This document shows positions 1-8,651 of a stretch of DNA of 44,758 nt, in pieces. The stretch covers positions 1 to 44,758 of the forward strand of contig CAKSUD010000005.1 of the NCBI GenBank assembly GCA_934500865.1, read 5' to 3'. The position numbers and the translations under genes are program-made. This stretch comes from an uncultured Clostridia bacterium. GTDB taxonomy: Bacteria; Bacillota; Clostridia; TANB77; RGIG9151. Below the pieces are notes generated by a model. The model had not been told where the DNA came from and ran no database searches. It saw only the letters and a program-made list of their open reading frames with translations. Numbering within the stretch: the first letter of the stretch is position 1; each line of letters begins with the position of its first letter.

Positions 1-4
1 TTTT

Positions 5-991
5 TTAACTTAATGTTTCAGGTAAGAATAATTCCTTAAACTTATTGGTTGCATATCTATCTGTCATTCCGGCAATGTAATCACAAATAACTCTTTCATT
101 TCCTGATTTAAGTAACATACATTTGAATTCATCAGGTAATTCTAAAGTATTTTCTAAAAAGTAATAGTATAGCCATTTTATTATTGAACCGGCTTTTATT
201 TCTTCATTTTTTGCACGAGATGCGAGGTATACGTGATCAAACATAAATTGTCTTAAATCCCACATTGCTTTATATACTGATTCGGACATAGAGATTATGT
301 TTTTATCCTTTGAAGAGTATATTATATCGCTTACCATTGTATTTATTCTACTTTGAGATGTAGTTCCAAGGACATTTACACAACTTTCTGGCAGTTCGTT
401 ATCAGATATTAAACCTGCTCTTTTAGCATCATCTATATCGTGATTTACATATGCTATTCTATCTGCAAACTTTACGATTTGACCTTCTAATGTACTTGCC
501 ATATTTGTACCGCTATGGTTTACTATTCCGTCTCTTGTTTCCCAAGTAAGATTTAGATTTTCAAGAACGTCTACAACTCTTAAACTTTGTTCGTTATGTT
601 TAAAACCTTGTGGATATAATTCGTCGAGAATTCTTTCGCCGATATGTCCGAAAGGGGTATGACCTAAATCGTGTCCTAGCGAAATTGCTTCTGCTAGGTC
701 CTCATTTAGTCTTAATGCTCTAGCGACAGAACGGGCTATTTGCGAAACTTCGAGGGTATGGGTAAGTCTGGTTCTGTAATGGTCACCTTCTGGAGAAATA
801 AAGACTTGAGTTTTATGCTTTAATCGTCTAAAGGCCTTACTATAAATAATTCTGTCTTTATCGCGTTGAAAATCTGTTCGCATAGGGCATTTTTCTTCTT
901 CAACGGCTCTTCCTTTTGATTCATAGCTTTTTGTGGCAAATGGTGAAAGCCATTTCCTTTCAAATTCTTCTTGTTGTTCACGAATATTCAT
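5..991 (-). CDS. dgt: dGTP triphosphohydrolase-like HD-domain protein
   Basis: Predicted to hydrolyse dGTP (or other dNTPs) to the nucleoside and tripolyphosphate, acting on cytosolic dNTP pools. The 328-aa protein has the family signature near its N terminus: a SKAFRRLKHKTQVF segment, then RTRLTHTLEVSQIAR, then the HD pair in LGHDLGHTPFGH that binds the metal. I start it at the ATG at 989-991 because an AGGAGGT-type ribosome binding site lies 8 nt upstream (GGAGG at 1000-1004). An in-frame start at 1039 has no such site. The stop is at 5-7, so the gene is complete. It is divergent from dnaG, as in many Clostridia. Substrate specificity cannot be read from sequence. Confidence 0.9.
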   Translation of the reverse strand: MNIREQQEEFERKWLSPFATKSYESKGRAVEEEKCPMRTDFQRDKDRIIYSKAFRRLKHKTQVFISPEGDHYRTRLTHTLEVSQIARSVARALRLNEDLAEAISLGHDLGHTPFGHIGERILDELYPQGFKHNEQSLRVVDVLENLNLTWETRDGIVNHSGTNMASTLEGQIVKFADRIAYVNHDIDDAKRAGLISDNELPESCVNVLGTTSQSRINTMVSDIIYSSKDKNIISMSESVYKAMWDLRQFMFDHVYLASRAKNEEIKAGSIIKWLYYYFLENTLELPDEFKCMLLKSGNERVICDYIAGMTDRYATNKFKELFLPETLS

Positions 992-1126
992 AATGTTGAC
1001 CTCCGTTTCATTAAAGCTTTTACGTAATAAATATATCATATTTATTATGGAGATACAAGGATATATTAGTATAAATTGAAAATATTTACAAATTCAAAAG
1101 CATTTTTAACTTTTTTTGTTTACGTA

Positions 1127-1153
1127 AAAGGAAATTCTTGCATTATGTAGAAT
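1127..1153 (+). promoter_or_regulatory. SigH-type promoter for dnaG-rpoD
   Basis: AAAGGAAAT at 1127-1135, an 11-nt spacer and GTAGAAT at 1147-1153 fit the Bacillus SigH pattern (RnAGGAwWW, 11-12 nt, RnnGAAT). The site lies 70 nt upstream of dnaG. In B. subtilis the dnaG-sigA operon also has a SigH promoter, so the match is biologically sensible. No start-site data are available. Confidence 0.6.
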
Positions 1154-1223
1154 AGTAATATAAGAAGGGATAATTTTGCAATTTAGCAAAATATACTTGC
1201 ATTTTTAGAAGGGAAGAAAGTTA

Positions 1224-3020
1224 GTGGCATTTTTTGATGAGAGCTTTATTGAAGAGATAAAAAACTCAAATGACATTGTTGATGTCGTAGGTGAATATGT
1301 TACATTAAAACGTGCAGGACCGTCATATAAAGGTCTTTGTCCATTTCATAAAGAAAAAACACCGTCTTTTTCTGTTTCATCAGAACGGCAGATTTTCCAT
1401 TGCTTTGGGTGTGGCGTAGGTGGAGATGTAATAAGGTTCATTATGAATGCGGAGAATGTTTCTTTTCAAGAAGCGGTAGAAATTTTGGCTGAAAGAGCTA
1501 AGATAGATTTGCCACAGGACAATAATAATATCGATTTGGCACGAGTTAAGTTTAAGGAACGATTGTTTGAAGTTAATTTGGCAAGTGCAAAGTATTTTAG
1601 AGATAATTTATATTCGCCGGAAGCAAAAATAGCACAAGAGTATGCTAATAAGCGCAAGCTTGATAATGAAACTGTTAAGAAGTTTGGACTAGGTTTTGCT
1701 TTTGGTATCAAAAATGATTTATTTAAGCATCTTTCTTCTTTAGGTTTTACACCTGATGAAATGGTTAGTGCAGGGGTTGTTATAAAAAACGAAAACGGAT
1801 ATGTTGATAGATTTAGGCAAAGGCTAATGTTTCCGATTTTTGATATAAAGGAGCGAGTCATTGCATTTGGTGGAAGGGTTTTAGATGATTCATTACCTAA
1901 ATATATGAACTCTCCGGAAACTCCAATATATAGCAAAAGTAGAAACATATATGCACTAAATTTTGCTAGGCGTGCTAAAGTAACAAAGCTTTTAATGGTA
2001 GAAGGTTATATGGATGTTATTTCTCTACATAAAGCCGGTATACCAAATGCCATTGCATCGCTAGGGACTGCTCTTACCGAGCAACAGGGCAGGTTAATGC
2101 GAAAGTATGCACCCGAGATAATTTTGGGGTATGATGCTGATGGTGCGGGACAAGCTGCCATTTTGCGTGGTCTTGATATACTTGCTGCAATAGGATGTAA
2201 TGTTAAAGTAATGAAAATTACAGGGGCAAAGGATCCTGACGAGTTTGTTAATAAGTATGGTTCCGAAAAGCTAATGAAGCTTATGGATAATGCAATAACA
2301 TTGGTTGAGTTTAAGCTTGATATAATTAAGAAAAATTCGGATATAAATTCTGTTGATGGCAAAATAGCATATTTAAATAATGTCGCAACCGTACTTGCCA
2401 AAATAAATAATTCTATGGAACGTGAGCTATATATTAACAGGGTATCAAGTGAACTTGGTATAGGTGTTGAAGCAATATATGCAGAAATAAATAAAAAAAT
2501 GTTTGGCAATTCAAATAAAGTGGCAAAAATCACACATAAAGTTATTGAAAGTAGTGTTAGTAAGCAAAATGCAGAAGATGTTCCTATGAATGTGTATAAT
2601 GCCGAGAAACTTTTAATTTATTTACTTTGCCAAAATGAGCAACGAATATATGGAGAAATAAAAAAATATATTGGCTTTGAAGATTTTAAGGTTAATTTAT
2701 ATAAGAAATTAGCCGAAAAACTATTTAGATATTTTGAAGGTGAAAAAATACAAAATATTATTGATTTATTTTCAGATGAGAGTGAAATAAACGTAATTAC
2801 AGGTATTATGCAAGAAGATTTTAATTTTGGTAATAATAATGAAAAAGCGTTATGTGATGCGTTGGATATTATTACTAAATTTGATTTAGAAAAAGAAAAG
2901 ACTAAAGTATTAGAACAAATTAAAAATGGTGCTACAGATGTAGAAATTGAGGAACTAGAAAGAAGGCTAAATGAAGTAATTCGTAAATTGCATTCGAGTT
3001 TAGCCGAGAGGAGGAAATAA
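1224..3020 (+). CDS. dnaG: DNA primase
   Basis: Synthesises the RNA primers for chromosomal replication, working with the replicative helicase. The 598-aa protein has the expected order: an N-terminal CHC2 zinc finger (C39, H42, C60, C63), the primase core, and a Toprim domain with VEGYMDV and GYDADGAG acidic motifs around residues 260-310. A divergent C-terminal helicase-binding region follows. The start is GTG at 1224, preceded by AAGGGAAG, and the N-terminal FDESFIEEIK is typical. It is co-transcribed with rpoD, whose start codon lies 2 nt after this stop. Confidence 0.97.
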   Translation: MAFFDESFIEEIKNSNDIVDVVGEYVTLKRAGPSYKGLCPFHKEKTPSFSVSSERQIFHCFGCGVGGDVIRFIMNAENVSFQEAVEILAERAKIDLPQDNNNIDLARVKFKERLFEVNLASAKYFRDNLYSPEAKIAQEYANKRKLDNETVKKFGLGFAFGIKNDLFKHLSSLGFTPDEMVSAGVVIKNENGYVDRFRQRLMFPIFDIKERVIAFGGRVLDDSLPKYMNSPETPIYSKSRNIYALNFARRAKVTKLLMVEGYMDVISLHKAGIPNAIASLGTALTEQQGRLMRKYAPEIILGYDADGAGQAAILRGLDILAAIGCNVKVMKITGAKDPDEFVNKYGSEKLMKLMDNAITLVEFKLDIIKKNSDINSVDGKIAYLNNVATVLAKINNSMERELYINRVSSELGIGVEAIYAEINKKMFGNSNKVAKITHKVIESSVSKQNAEDVPMNVYNAEKLLIYLLCQNEQRIYGEIKKYIGFEDFKVNLYKKLAEKLFRYFEGEKIQNIIDLFSDESEINVITGIMQEDFNFGNNNEKALCDALDIITKFDLEKEKTKVLEQIKNGATDVEIEELERRLNEVIRKLHSSLAERRK

Positions 3021-3022
3021 TT

Positions 3023-4102
3023 TTGGAAGACAAGGAAAATAGCAAGAAAGATAGTATTCAAAAGCTTATAGAAATTGGAAAGAGTAAAGGAAGTTTAACA
3101 TATGAGCAAATAATGAATGAGCTTGAGGATATTGATTTAGATGCAGAACAAATAGACAAGATTTATGAGACTTTTGAAAGTAACGGAATTGAAATTTTAG
3201 ATGATTTCGATGAAGATTTTAGTGAAGATATGCTTGAAGATGAGGAAAGTGATATCGTTCTTCCTGACGGAACAAGTGTGGATGACCCTGTTAGAATGTA
3301 TCTAAAAGAGATTGGCAAGGTTCAATTGTTGTCTATGGACGAAGAGATTGAACTAGCTGAGAAGATGGCTCATGGTGATGAAGCCGCAAGGAAAAGACTT
3401 GCAGAGGCTAACTTAAGACTTGTAGTAAGTATTGCAAAAAAATATGTTGGCCGTGGAATGCACTTCTTAGATTTAATTCAAGAAGGAAATATGGGACTTA
3501 TTAAAGCAGTAGAAAAATTTGATTATACTAAGGGCTATAAGTTCAGTACTTATGCTACTTGGTGGATTAGACAGGCTATTACAAGAGCCATAGCTGACCA
3601 AGCAAGGACTATTCGTGTTCCTGTTCATATGGTTGAAACTATTAATAAGTTAATTCGTGTAAAAAGACAGTTATTACAACAATTAGGTAGGGAGGCTACT
3701 CCTGAGGAGCTTGCTCGTGAGATGGAATTACCTGTTGAAAGAATCGCTGAAATTGAGAAAATTGCTCAAGAACCTATTTCTATTGATACTCCAATCGGTG
3801 AAGAAGAAGATAGCCATTTGGGTGACTTTATTCCTGATGATGATGCTCCGGCTCCTGCAGAGTCTGCTGCATTTACATTACTTAAAGAACAATTAGTAGA
3901 TGTTTTAAGTACTTTGACTCCTAGAGAAGAAAAGGTGTTAAAGTTGAGATTTGGATTAGATGATGGAAGAGCAAGAACCTTAGAGGAAGTTGGAAAAGTA
4001 TTTAATGTAACGAGAGAAAGAATTCGTCAGATTGAAGCTAAGGCACTTAGAAAACTTCGTCATCCAAGTAGAAGTAAAAAATTAAAAGATTATTTAGATT
4101 AA
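3023..4102 (+). CDS. rpoD: RNA polymerase primary sigma factor SigA
   Basis: Housekeeping sigma factor that directs RNA polymerase to the -35/-10 promoters seen throughout this window. The 359-aa protein has a short acidic region 1.1, region 1.2/2 (DPVRMYLKEIG, then NLRLVVSIAKKY, GLIKAVEKFDY and FSTYATWWIRQAI), region 3, and region 4 with the helix-turn-helix VTRERIRQIEAKALRKLRH. The start is TTG at 3023, fixed by GAGAGGAGG eight bases upstream and by its tight coupling to dnaG. It ends in a hairpin terminator shared with the convergent mltG. Confidence 0.98.
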   Translation: MEDKENSKKDSIQKLIEIGKSKGSLTYEQIMNELEDIDLDAEQIDKIYETFESNGIEILDDFDEDFSEDMLEDEESDIVLPDGTSVDDPVRMYLKEIGKVQLLSMDEEIELAEKMAHGDEAARKRLAEANLRLVVSIAKKYVGRGMHFLDLIQEGNMGLIKAVEKFDYTKGYKFSTYATWWIRQAITRAIADQARTIRVPVHMVETINKLIRVKRQLLQQLGREATPEELAREMELPVERIAEIEKIAQEPISIDTPIGEEEDSHLGDFIPDDDAPAPAESAAFTLLKEQLVDVLSTLTPREEKVLKLRFGLDDGRARTLEEVGKVFNVTRERIRQIEAKALRKLRHPSRSKKLKDYLD

Positions 4103-4127
4103 AAAACTCGGCGTATGCCGAGTTTTT
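4102..4127. terminator. Bidirectional terminator between rpoD and mltG
   Basis: The stem AAAAACTCGGC (4102-4112) pairs with GCCGAGTTTTT (4117-4127) around a GTAT loop. Runs of T occur on both strands, so it can stop both convergent transcripts. The mltG stop codon (4126-4128) overlaps the hairpin. Confidence 0.9.
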
Positions 4128-5121
4128 ACTTGTGTGCATTATTTTTATGTTCTTCAAAAGTTTTACTAAAATTATGCTCGCCGTTATTTGATGCTTTTGT
4201 TCTATAATAATAGTAGTCAGTTTCTTCCGGGTACAGAGCTGCTTTTATACAGGATAATCCGGGAGCTGCAATTGGTGTCGGAGGGAGACCGGCATATTTA
4301 TAGGTATTATACGGTGAGTCAACCTCTAAGTCTTTATAGAAAAGACGAGATTTCTGTTCTGGAAGTAAGTATTGAACAGTGGCATCTATTTGAAGTAACA
4401 TACCTTTTTTTAGTCTGTTGTGGATTACGCTTGAAATTGTTGGGCGTTCTTTTTCAACTTTGGCTTCTCTTTCTATTAAGGAGGCAATAGTTATAATTTC
4501 CCTTGTGGAAAAGCCTAATTCTTTTGCTCTGTTCCTAAACTCTTCTGACCAATTTTTATCAAATTGCTTTAATAGTAATGTTATTATTTCTTTTTCTTTC
4601 CAAGAGATAGGAATATTATATGTATCCGGGAAGAGAAAACCTTCAAGCTGACGATAATCGTTGTCTATTTTTTCTATATAATCATATGGAATTTCAAAAG
4701 TTTTTGCACATTCCAAAAAGTTTTCTTTTGTTGTTAATCCTTTTTCTTCTAAAAGTTTTGCAATTTGTTCTACTGTATAACCTTCGGGGATTGTAACTGT
4801 AACCGATTCTTCTTGTTCACCTTTTATAAGTTTATTAAGAATGTCGTCAAATGTAATTTCTCCGGCAGAGAATTTATAAGTTCCGGGTTTTAAGTTTTTG
4901 GTTTCATTTTTTTTCTTTATATAATTAGTGAAAGCAACACTACTTTTTATAATTCCTTTGCTTTTTAACGTATTTGCAATTTGCTTTGTGCCACTTCCTT
5001 CTTTTATCGTCACGACGGTGTCTTCTTTTATGTTTTTTACGCTTATTGTAAATAAAGAAAATGCTAGAAATGAGATAAGTATTATAATTAAGCCGACTAC
5101 ACACAAAATTATTTTTTTCAT
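4126..5121 (-). CDS. mltG: Endolytic transglycosylase MltG (YceG family)
   Basis: Cleaves nascent glycan strands at the outer face of the membrane and so sets peptidoglycan chain length. The 331-aa protein begins with a single membrane anchor (ILCVVGLIIILISFLAFSLF), followed by LysM-like repeats and the YceG catalytic domain. The catalytic glutamate is in ASLIEREAK, followed by ISSVIHNRL and LQIDATVQY. Two adjacent ATG codons exist. I prefer the inner one at 5121, which lies 7 nt from AGGAG, over the one at 5124, only 4 nt away. A possible promoter (TTTAAA, 17 nt, TAGAAT) lies upstream. Confidence 0.92.
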   Translation of the reverse strand: MKKIILCVVGLIIILISFLAFSLFTISVKNIKEDTVVTIKEGSGTKQIANTLKSKGIIKSSVAFTNYIKKKNETKNLKPGTYKFSAGEITFDDILNKLIKGEQEESVTVTIPEGYTVEQIAKLLEEKGLTTKENFLECAKTFEIPYDYIEKIDNDYRQLEGFLFPDTYNIPISWKEKEIITLLLKQFDKNWSEEFRNRAKELGFSTREIITIASLIEREAKVEKERPTISSVIHNRLKKGMLLQIDATVQYLLPEQKSRLFYKDLEVDSPYNTYKYAGLPPTPIAAPGLSCIKAALYPEETDYYYYRTKASNNGEHNFSKTFEEHKNNAHK

Positions 5122-5224
5122 CATAGTTCTCCTTTGTTATGTATTTTAATCAATTTATATTCTACCAAAAAAGTATATTGATTTAAATAGATTGAATTTT
5201 AAATGTTTATTAAGAATGTATAGT

Positions 5225-5257
5225 AAAAAAGGTTTCTCAAATTGAGAAACCTTTTTT
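5225..5257 (-). terminator. Terminator downstream of tRNA-Ser(GGA)
   Basis: A near-perfect hairpin, GGTTTCTCAA facing TTGAGAAACC, is flanked by A-runs and T-runs, so it is usable on either strand. It begins immediately after the encoded CCA of the minus-strand tRNA. Confidence 0.85.
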
Positions 5258-5345
5258 GGCGGAGAGAACAGGATTTGAACCTGCGGAGGCTATTCACCTC
5301 GCACGCTTTCCAAGCGTGTGCCTTAAACCGCTCGACCATCTCTCC
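5257..5345 (-). tRNA. tRNA-Ser (anticodon GGA)
   Basis: A class II tRNA of 89 nt including an encoded CCA (5257-5259). The acceptor stem GGAGAGA pairs with TCTCTCC, the T-arm contains GGTTCAAATCC, and the anticodon loop TTGGAAA reads TCC codons. There is a long variable arm as expected for serine. Confidence 0.96.
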
Positions 5346-5362
5346 AAGTGGTTACGAGCTAT

Positions 5363-5391
5363 ATAATAGCACAAATAAAACATTTTATCAA
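5363..5391 (-). promoter_or_regulatory. SigA promoter for tRNA-Ser(GGA)
   Basis: On the minus strand TTGATA (5386-5391), a 17-nt spacer and TATTAT (5363-5368) precede the tRNA by 17 nt. A TG dinucleotide gives an extended -10. Confidence 0.7.
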
Positions 5392-5397
5392 GTATTT

Positions 5398-6105
5398 TTA
5401 TTGAAATACATCTCTACTTAGTGCTCCATTAATTTTCTTATATACTGTTAGAATATTTTTACTATCACAAGTTGCTAAGAATACATCTTTTACTCGAGTT
5501 ATACCTTGCTCTTTTAGTTTACGTTGAAGCCATATTTTATTATTTCCGGTGTATTTTAAATTGTTACTTAATACCTTGCCATCAATTATAACATCGATTA
5601 CTAGTTTTTCTTGTTCTGTTTGTAAGTTTAAATCTTTTGGAGTAGCGGGCCTTTGGTCTGATTTGGGAAGAAAACTTAATTTACCGTTTGATTCAAGAAT
5701 AACAGTTTGAACGTTATTTAAATCAAAATAACCATTTATTCGTGCTTGAACTAGCATTTCATTTAAATCTATTTTTCCTTTTTTCAAGTTCCCTTTATAT
5801 ATTTTTCCATTGTCAAATACAATCATTGATTTTCCTGTCATAAATCTGCGTACTTTTAACGATTTTGCAGATAGAATTGAGATTATAAAGACTGATAAAC
5901 CGTAGACTACCATTGCAATTAATGGATACATGAAATTATCTTCTAGCGACGTTGCCATTTCGGCTGCAATTGAACCTATTGTTATGCCGTTAATGTAATC
6001 AAATAGTGAAAGCTGGGACATTTCTTTATTTCCCATAAGTTTTGTGAGAAAGAACAATATTATTAAAGAACCAAGAGATAAACAGAAAATATATAAGTAT
6101 TCCAT
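5398..6105 (-). CDS. YetF/DUF421-family membrane protein
   Basis: A 235-aa membrane protein of the YetF (DUF421) family, whose biochemical role is not settled. Members are often linked to sporulation or germination in Bacillus. Three hydrophobic segments fill residues 1-80, including the family-typical GNKEMSQLSLFDYINGITIGSIAAEM stretch (positions 25-50). They are followed by a cytosolic part with KSMIVFDNGKIYKGNLKKGKIDLNEM and a region rich in charged residues. Its ATG is preceded by GGAGGG-like sequence. It is transcribed alone, upstream of tRNA-Ser on the same strand. The family call is firm, the function is not. Confidence 0.8.
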   Translation of the reverse strand: MEYLYIFCLSLGSLIILFFLTKLMGNKEMSQLSLFDYINGITIGSIAAEMATSLEDNFMYPLIAMVVYGLSVFIISILSAKSLKVRRFMTGKSMIVFDNGKIYKGNLKKGKIDLNEMLVQARINGYFDLNNVQTVILESNGKLSFLPKSDQRPATPKDLNLQTEQEKLVIDVIIDGKVLSNNLKYTGNNKIWLQRKLKEQGITRVKDVFLATCDSKNILTVYKKINGALSRDVFQ

Positions 6106-6199
6106 AGTAACCCTCCGATTTTTTCAAATAAGATGTTACTATTTTGTGTTGAATTTATAAGTTTATTCAATGTGTATACTATAAATTATTGCCCCTTGA

Positions 6200-6228
6200 T
6201 TGTAAAATGTGTCGAAAAATGTTAAGAT
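6200..6228 (+). promoter_or_regulatory. SigA-type promoter for the small membrane protein-udk operon
   Basis: TTGTAA at 6200-6205, a 17-nt spacer and TAAGAT at 6223-6228 preceded by TGT (extended -10) lie 32 nt upstream of the first start codon. Confidence 0.5.
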
Positions 6229-6259
6229 ATAAATAGTATATGTTATGGAGGAAAAATGT

Positions 6260-6505
6260 ATGGATAAACTCACTACTATTAAAAGAATATTTAAATATGA
6301 AATTAGTGGACTTCCAATTTGGGGATGGGTTTCTATTTGTCTTTTGATAATACTGTTAAGACATCAGATTGCTAATATGTTATCTGTACTATTACCACTT
6401 GCAGGTATAACAGCCGGTGTTTTGTGGTTTATAGGTATGAAGAGACAAGCTACAAAAGTAGGAATTTTTATTGTTTATTCTATATTAATAGTCGCACTTT
6501 TTTAA
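6260..6505 (+). CDS. Small membrane protein, function unknown
   Basis: An 81-aa protein with two or three hydrophobic segments (WGWVSICLLIILL, ANMLSVLLPLAGITAGVLWFIG and a C-terminal VGIFIVYSILIVALF). I do not recognise a family. The start at 6260 is chosen because GGAGG at 6247-6251 is 8 nt away. The ATG at 6245 overlaps that site and is not used. It leads an apparent operon with udk, tlyA and pduL, with 20 nt to udk. No function can be inferred beyond membrane location. Confidence 0.7.
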   Translation: MDKLTTIKRIFKYEISGLPIWGWVSICLLIILLRHQIANMLSVLLPLAGITAGVLWFIGMKRQATKVGIFIVYSILIVALF

Positions 6506-6525
6506 AAAGTTGGGAGGAATAAGTA

Positions 6526-7143
6526 ATGGGCGATATAAAAATTATAGGTATTGCTGGTGGCACAGGTTCTGGTAAATCAACATTGTCTCGAAAAATTAAA
6601 GAGGCATTAAAGGAAAGTGTAGTTTTAATTTGTCATGATAATTATTATAAGGATAGTTCTCACCTACCATTTGAAAAAAGGGTGGAACAGAATTATGACC
6701 ATCCTAATGCTTTTGATACGGAACTTTTAATTAAGCATTTAAAAATGCTTAAAGAAGGTAAAGCAATTGATATGCCAACTTATTCTTTTGTTGAACATGC
6801 AAGAAATAAGGAGACTGTGCATATAGAACCTGCTAAGGTTATTATTGTTGAAGGAATATTAATTTTTGAGAATGAAGAATTGAGAAATATGATGGATATG
6901 AAAATATTCGTAGATACTGATGCTGATGTGAGATTTATAAGAAGAATGTCGCGTGATGTGAAGAGCAGAGGTAGAGACATGGAATCTGTTGTTAATCAAT
7001 ATTTAGGCACAGTAAAGCCGATGCATGAGCAATTTGTTGAGCCTAGTAAGAAATATGCTGATATAATTGTGCCTGAAGGTGGTCACAATATCGTTGCTTT
7101 GGAAATGATTAATGAAAGATTAAAGAGATTGGTGGAGGAATAA
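6526..7143 (+). CDS. udk: Uridine kinase
   Basis: Phosphorylates uridine (and usually cytidine) to the monophosphate in pyrimidine salvage. The 205-aa length is typical. The P-loop GGTGSGKST is at residues 11-19, followed by CHDNYYKD, NYDHPNAFDTELL and PTYSFVEHARN substrate motifs and the lid segment RFIRRMSRDVKSRGRD. The ribosome binding site is GGGAGGAA. tlyA starts on the very next base after the stop, which indicates translational coupling. Confidence 0.95.
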   Translation: MGDIKIIGIAGGTGSGKSTLSRKIKEALKESVVLICHDNYYKDSSHLPFEKRVEQNYDHPNAFDTELLIKHLKMLKEGKAIDMPTYSFVEHARNKETVHIEPAKVIIVEGILIFENEELRNMMDMKIFVDTDADVRFIRRMSRDVKSRGRDMESVVNQYLGTVKPMHEQFVEPSKKYADIIVPEGGHNIVALEMINERLKRLVEE

Positions 7144-7932
7144 GTGAATAAGGAAAGAATAGATGTACTTTTAGTAGAAAAGGGCTTTTTTGAGTCAAGA
7201 GAAAAGGCGAAGGCTTCTATTATGGCTGGAGTTGTTTATGCAAATGAACAAAAAATAGATAAGGCTGGCGAAGAAGTTAGTATTGATGCTAAGTTAGAAG
7301 TTAGGGAAAATATTTGTCCGTATGTAAGTCGTGGGGGATTAAAGCTTGAAAAAGCTGTTAAGTTTTTTGGTGTTAATCTAAAAGATAAGGTATGTATGGA
7401 TATAGGAGCATCGACAGGGGGTTTTACTGATTGTATGCTTCAAAATGGTGCAAAAAAAGTATTCTCAGTTGATGTAGGATATGGACAATTTGCATGGAAA
7501 CTACGTCAAGATGAACGAGTTGTTTGCATGGAGAGAACAAACATAAGATATGTAACTGATGAGCAAATCGGCGAAAAACTGGATTTTGCTTCTATTGATG
7601 TGTCGTTTATTTCTCTTACTAAGGTTTTACCTGTGGCATTTAACTTATTAAAAGACGATGGCGAGGTTGTTGCTTTAATTAAACCTCAATTTGAGGCAGG
7701 ACGTGAACAGGTTGGTAAGAAAGGTGTTGTAAGGGATAGCAAGGTTCATAAAGAGGTTATTGAGAAAATAATTGCTTTTTCTGAAAGTATAGGATTTTGT
7801 GTGAAAAATCTTAGTTTTTCTCCTATAAAAGGGCCGGAGGGAAACATAGAATTTTTATTGTATTTAGGAAAAAGTGGTGGTACAATAGTTGATGTTGATA
7901 AAGTTATTGAAGAAACTAAAATATTAAATTAA
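7144..7932 (+). CDS. tlyA: TlyA-family rRNA 2'-O-methyltransferase
   Basis: Predicted to methylate cytidine 2'-OH groups in rRNA. The family was historically named hemolysin A. The 262-aa protein has an N-terminal S4 RNA-binding domain (residues 1-65), the linker YVSRGGLKLEKAV, and an FtsJ-type SAM domain with CMDIGASTGGFTDCML and DVGYGQFAWKLR motifs. Catalytic-type residues appear in SFISLTKVLP and IKPQFEAGREQVGKKGVVRD. The GTG start abuts the udk stop and is served by GGAGGA. In many Clostridia tlyA lies with xseAB, dxs or argR genes; here it sits between udk and pduL instead. Confidence 0.92.
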   Translation: MNKERIDVLLVEKGFFESREKAKASIMAGVVYANEQKIDKAGEEVSIDAKLEVRENICPYVSRGGLKLEKAVKFFGVNLKDKVCMDIGASTGGFTDCMLQNGAKKVFSVDVGYGQFAWKLRQDERVVCMERTNIRYVTDEQIGEKLDFASIDVSFISLTKVLPVAFNLLKDDGEVVALIKPQFEAGREQVGKKGVVRDSKVHKEVIEKIIAFSESIGFCVKNLSFSPIKGPEGNIEFLLYLGKSGGTIVDVDKVIEETKILN

Positions 7933-7946
7933 TGGGAGGAATAAAA

Positions 7947-8525
7947 ATGAAGGACATTAAAGTAGAAATTTCTGCACGTCATGTGCATTTAACTCAGGAA
8001 GCTGTAGAGGCTTTATTTGGAAAGGGACATACTCTTACTCCTAAAAAAGAATTATCACAACCTGGTCAATTTGCTTGTGAAGAAAGAGTTACAGTTGTAG
8101 GACCTAAAAAAACTTTTGAAAATGTTGCTGTTTTAGGACCTGTACGTTCAGCTTGCCAAGTAGAATTTGCTAAATCAGATTGCTTTGCACTTGGAATTAT
8201 GGGTGCTATTCGTGAATCTGGGGATATAGAAGGAACTCCTGGAGTAGAGCTTAGAACTGAAAATGGAACATATAATATGGACAAAGGTTTAATTATTGCA
8301 AAGAGACATATACATATGACACCTGATGATGCAAAAGAATTTGGAGTTAATGATAAAGATGTTGTTAATGTAAAATTAGAGAGCAATGACAGAAGCTTAA
8401 CTTTCGGAGATGTAGTTGTTCGTGTGAGTGATAAGTTTAGTTTGGCAATGCATATTGATACTGATGAAGGAAATGCAGCAAATGTTGGTAACGGAGATGG
8501 AACAAAGGCATATATTGTTAAGTAA
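7947..8525 (+). CDS. pduL: PduL-type phosphate acyltransferase
   Basis: Converts an acyl-CoA (propionyl- or acetyl-CoA) and phosphate to the acyl phosphate, the step before substrate-level ATP formation by an acetate kinase. The 192-aa protein has the two PduL beta-barrel halves with metal-binding histidines in ISARHVHLT and AKRHIHMT. The conserved VLGPVR and GDVVVRV segments are also present. The start at 7947 has GGGAGGA 6 nt upstream. No microcompartment shell genes or ackA lie nearby, so it probably serves as a housekeeping phosphotransacetylase. That function is inferred. Confidence 0.9.
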   Translation: MKDIKVEISARHVHLTQEAVEALFGKGHTLTPKKELSQPGQFACEERVTVVGPKKTFENVAVLGPVRSACQVEFAKSDCFALGIMGAIRESGDIEGTPGVELRTENGTYNMDKGLIIAKRHIHMTPDDAKEFGVNDKDVVNVKLESNDRSLTFGDVVVRVSDKFSLAMHIDTDEGNAANVGNGDGTKAYIVK

Positions 8526-8529
8526 CTGG

Positions 8530-8565
8530 AAAAGGAGATGTAAAAAATTTTGCATCTTCTTTTTA
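8530..8565 (+). terminator. Terminator after pduL
   Basis: The stem AAAAGGAGATGTAAAA pairs (with two G-U pairs) to TTTTGCATCTTCTTTT, followed by further T residues. It closes the udk-tlyA-pduL unit. Confidence 0.75.
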
Positions 8566-8588
8566 TTTTATTACAATATTTAAACTGT

Positions 8589-8617
8589 TTGACGTAGATG
8601 AATTTAATAGATAATAT
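8589..8617 (+). promoter_or_regulatory. SigA promoter of the 628-aa secreted protein gene
   Basis: TTGACG (8589-8594), a 17-nt spacer and TAATAT (8612-8617) lie 35 nt upstream of the ATG. Confidence 0.7.
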
Positions 8618-8651
8618 ATTCTTAGTAAAGTAAACTTAGGAGGAATGGAAA

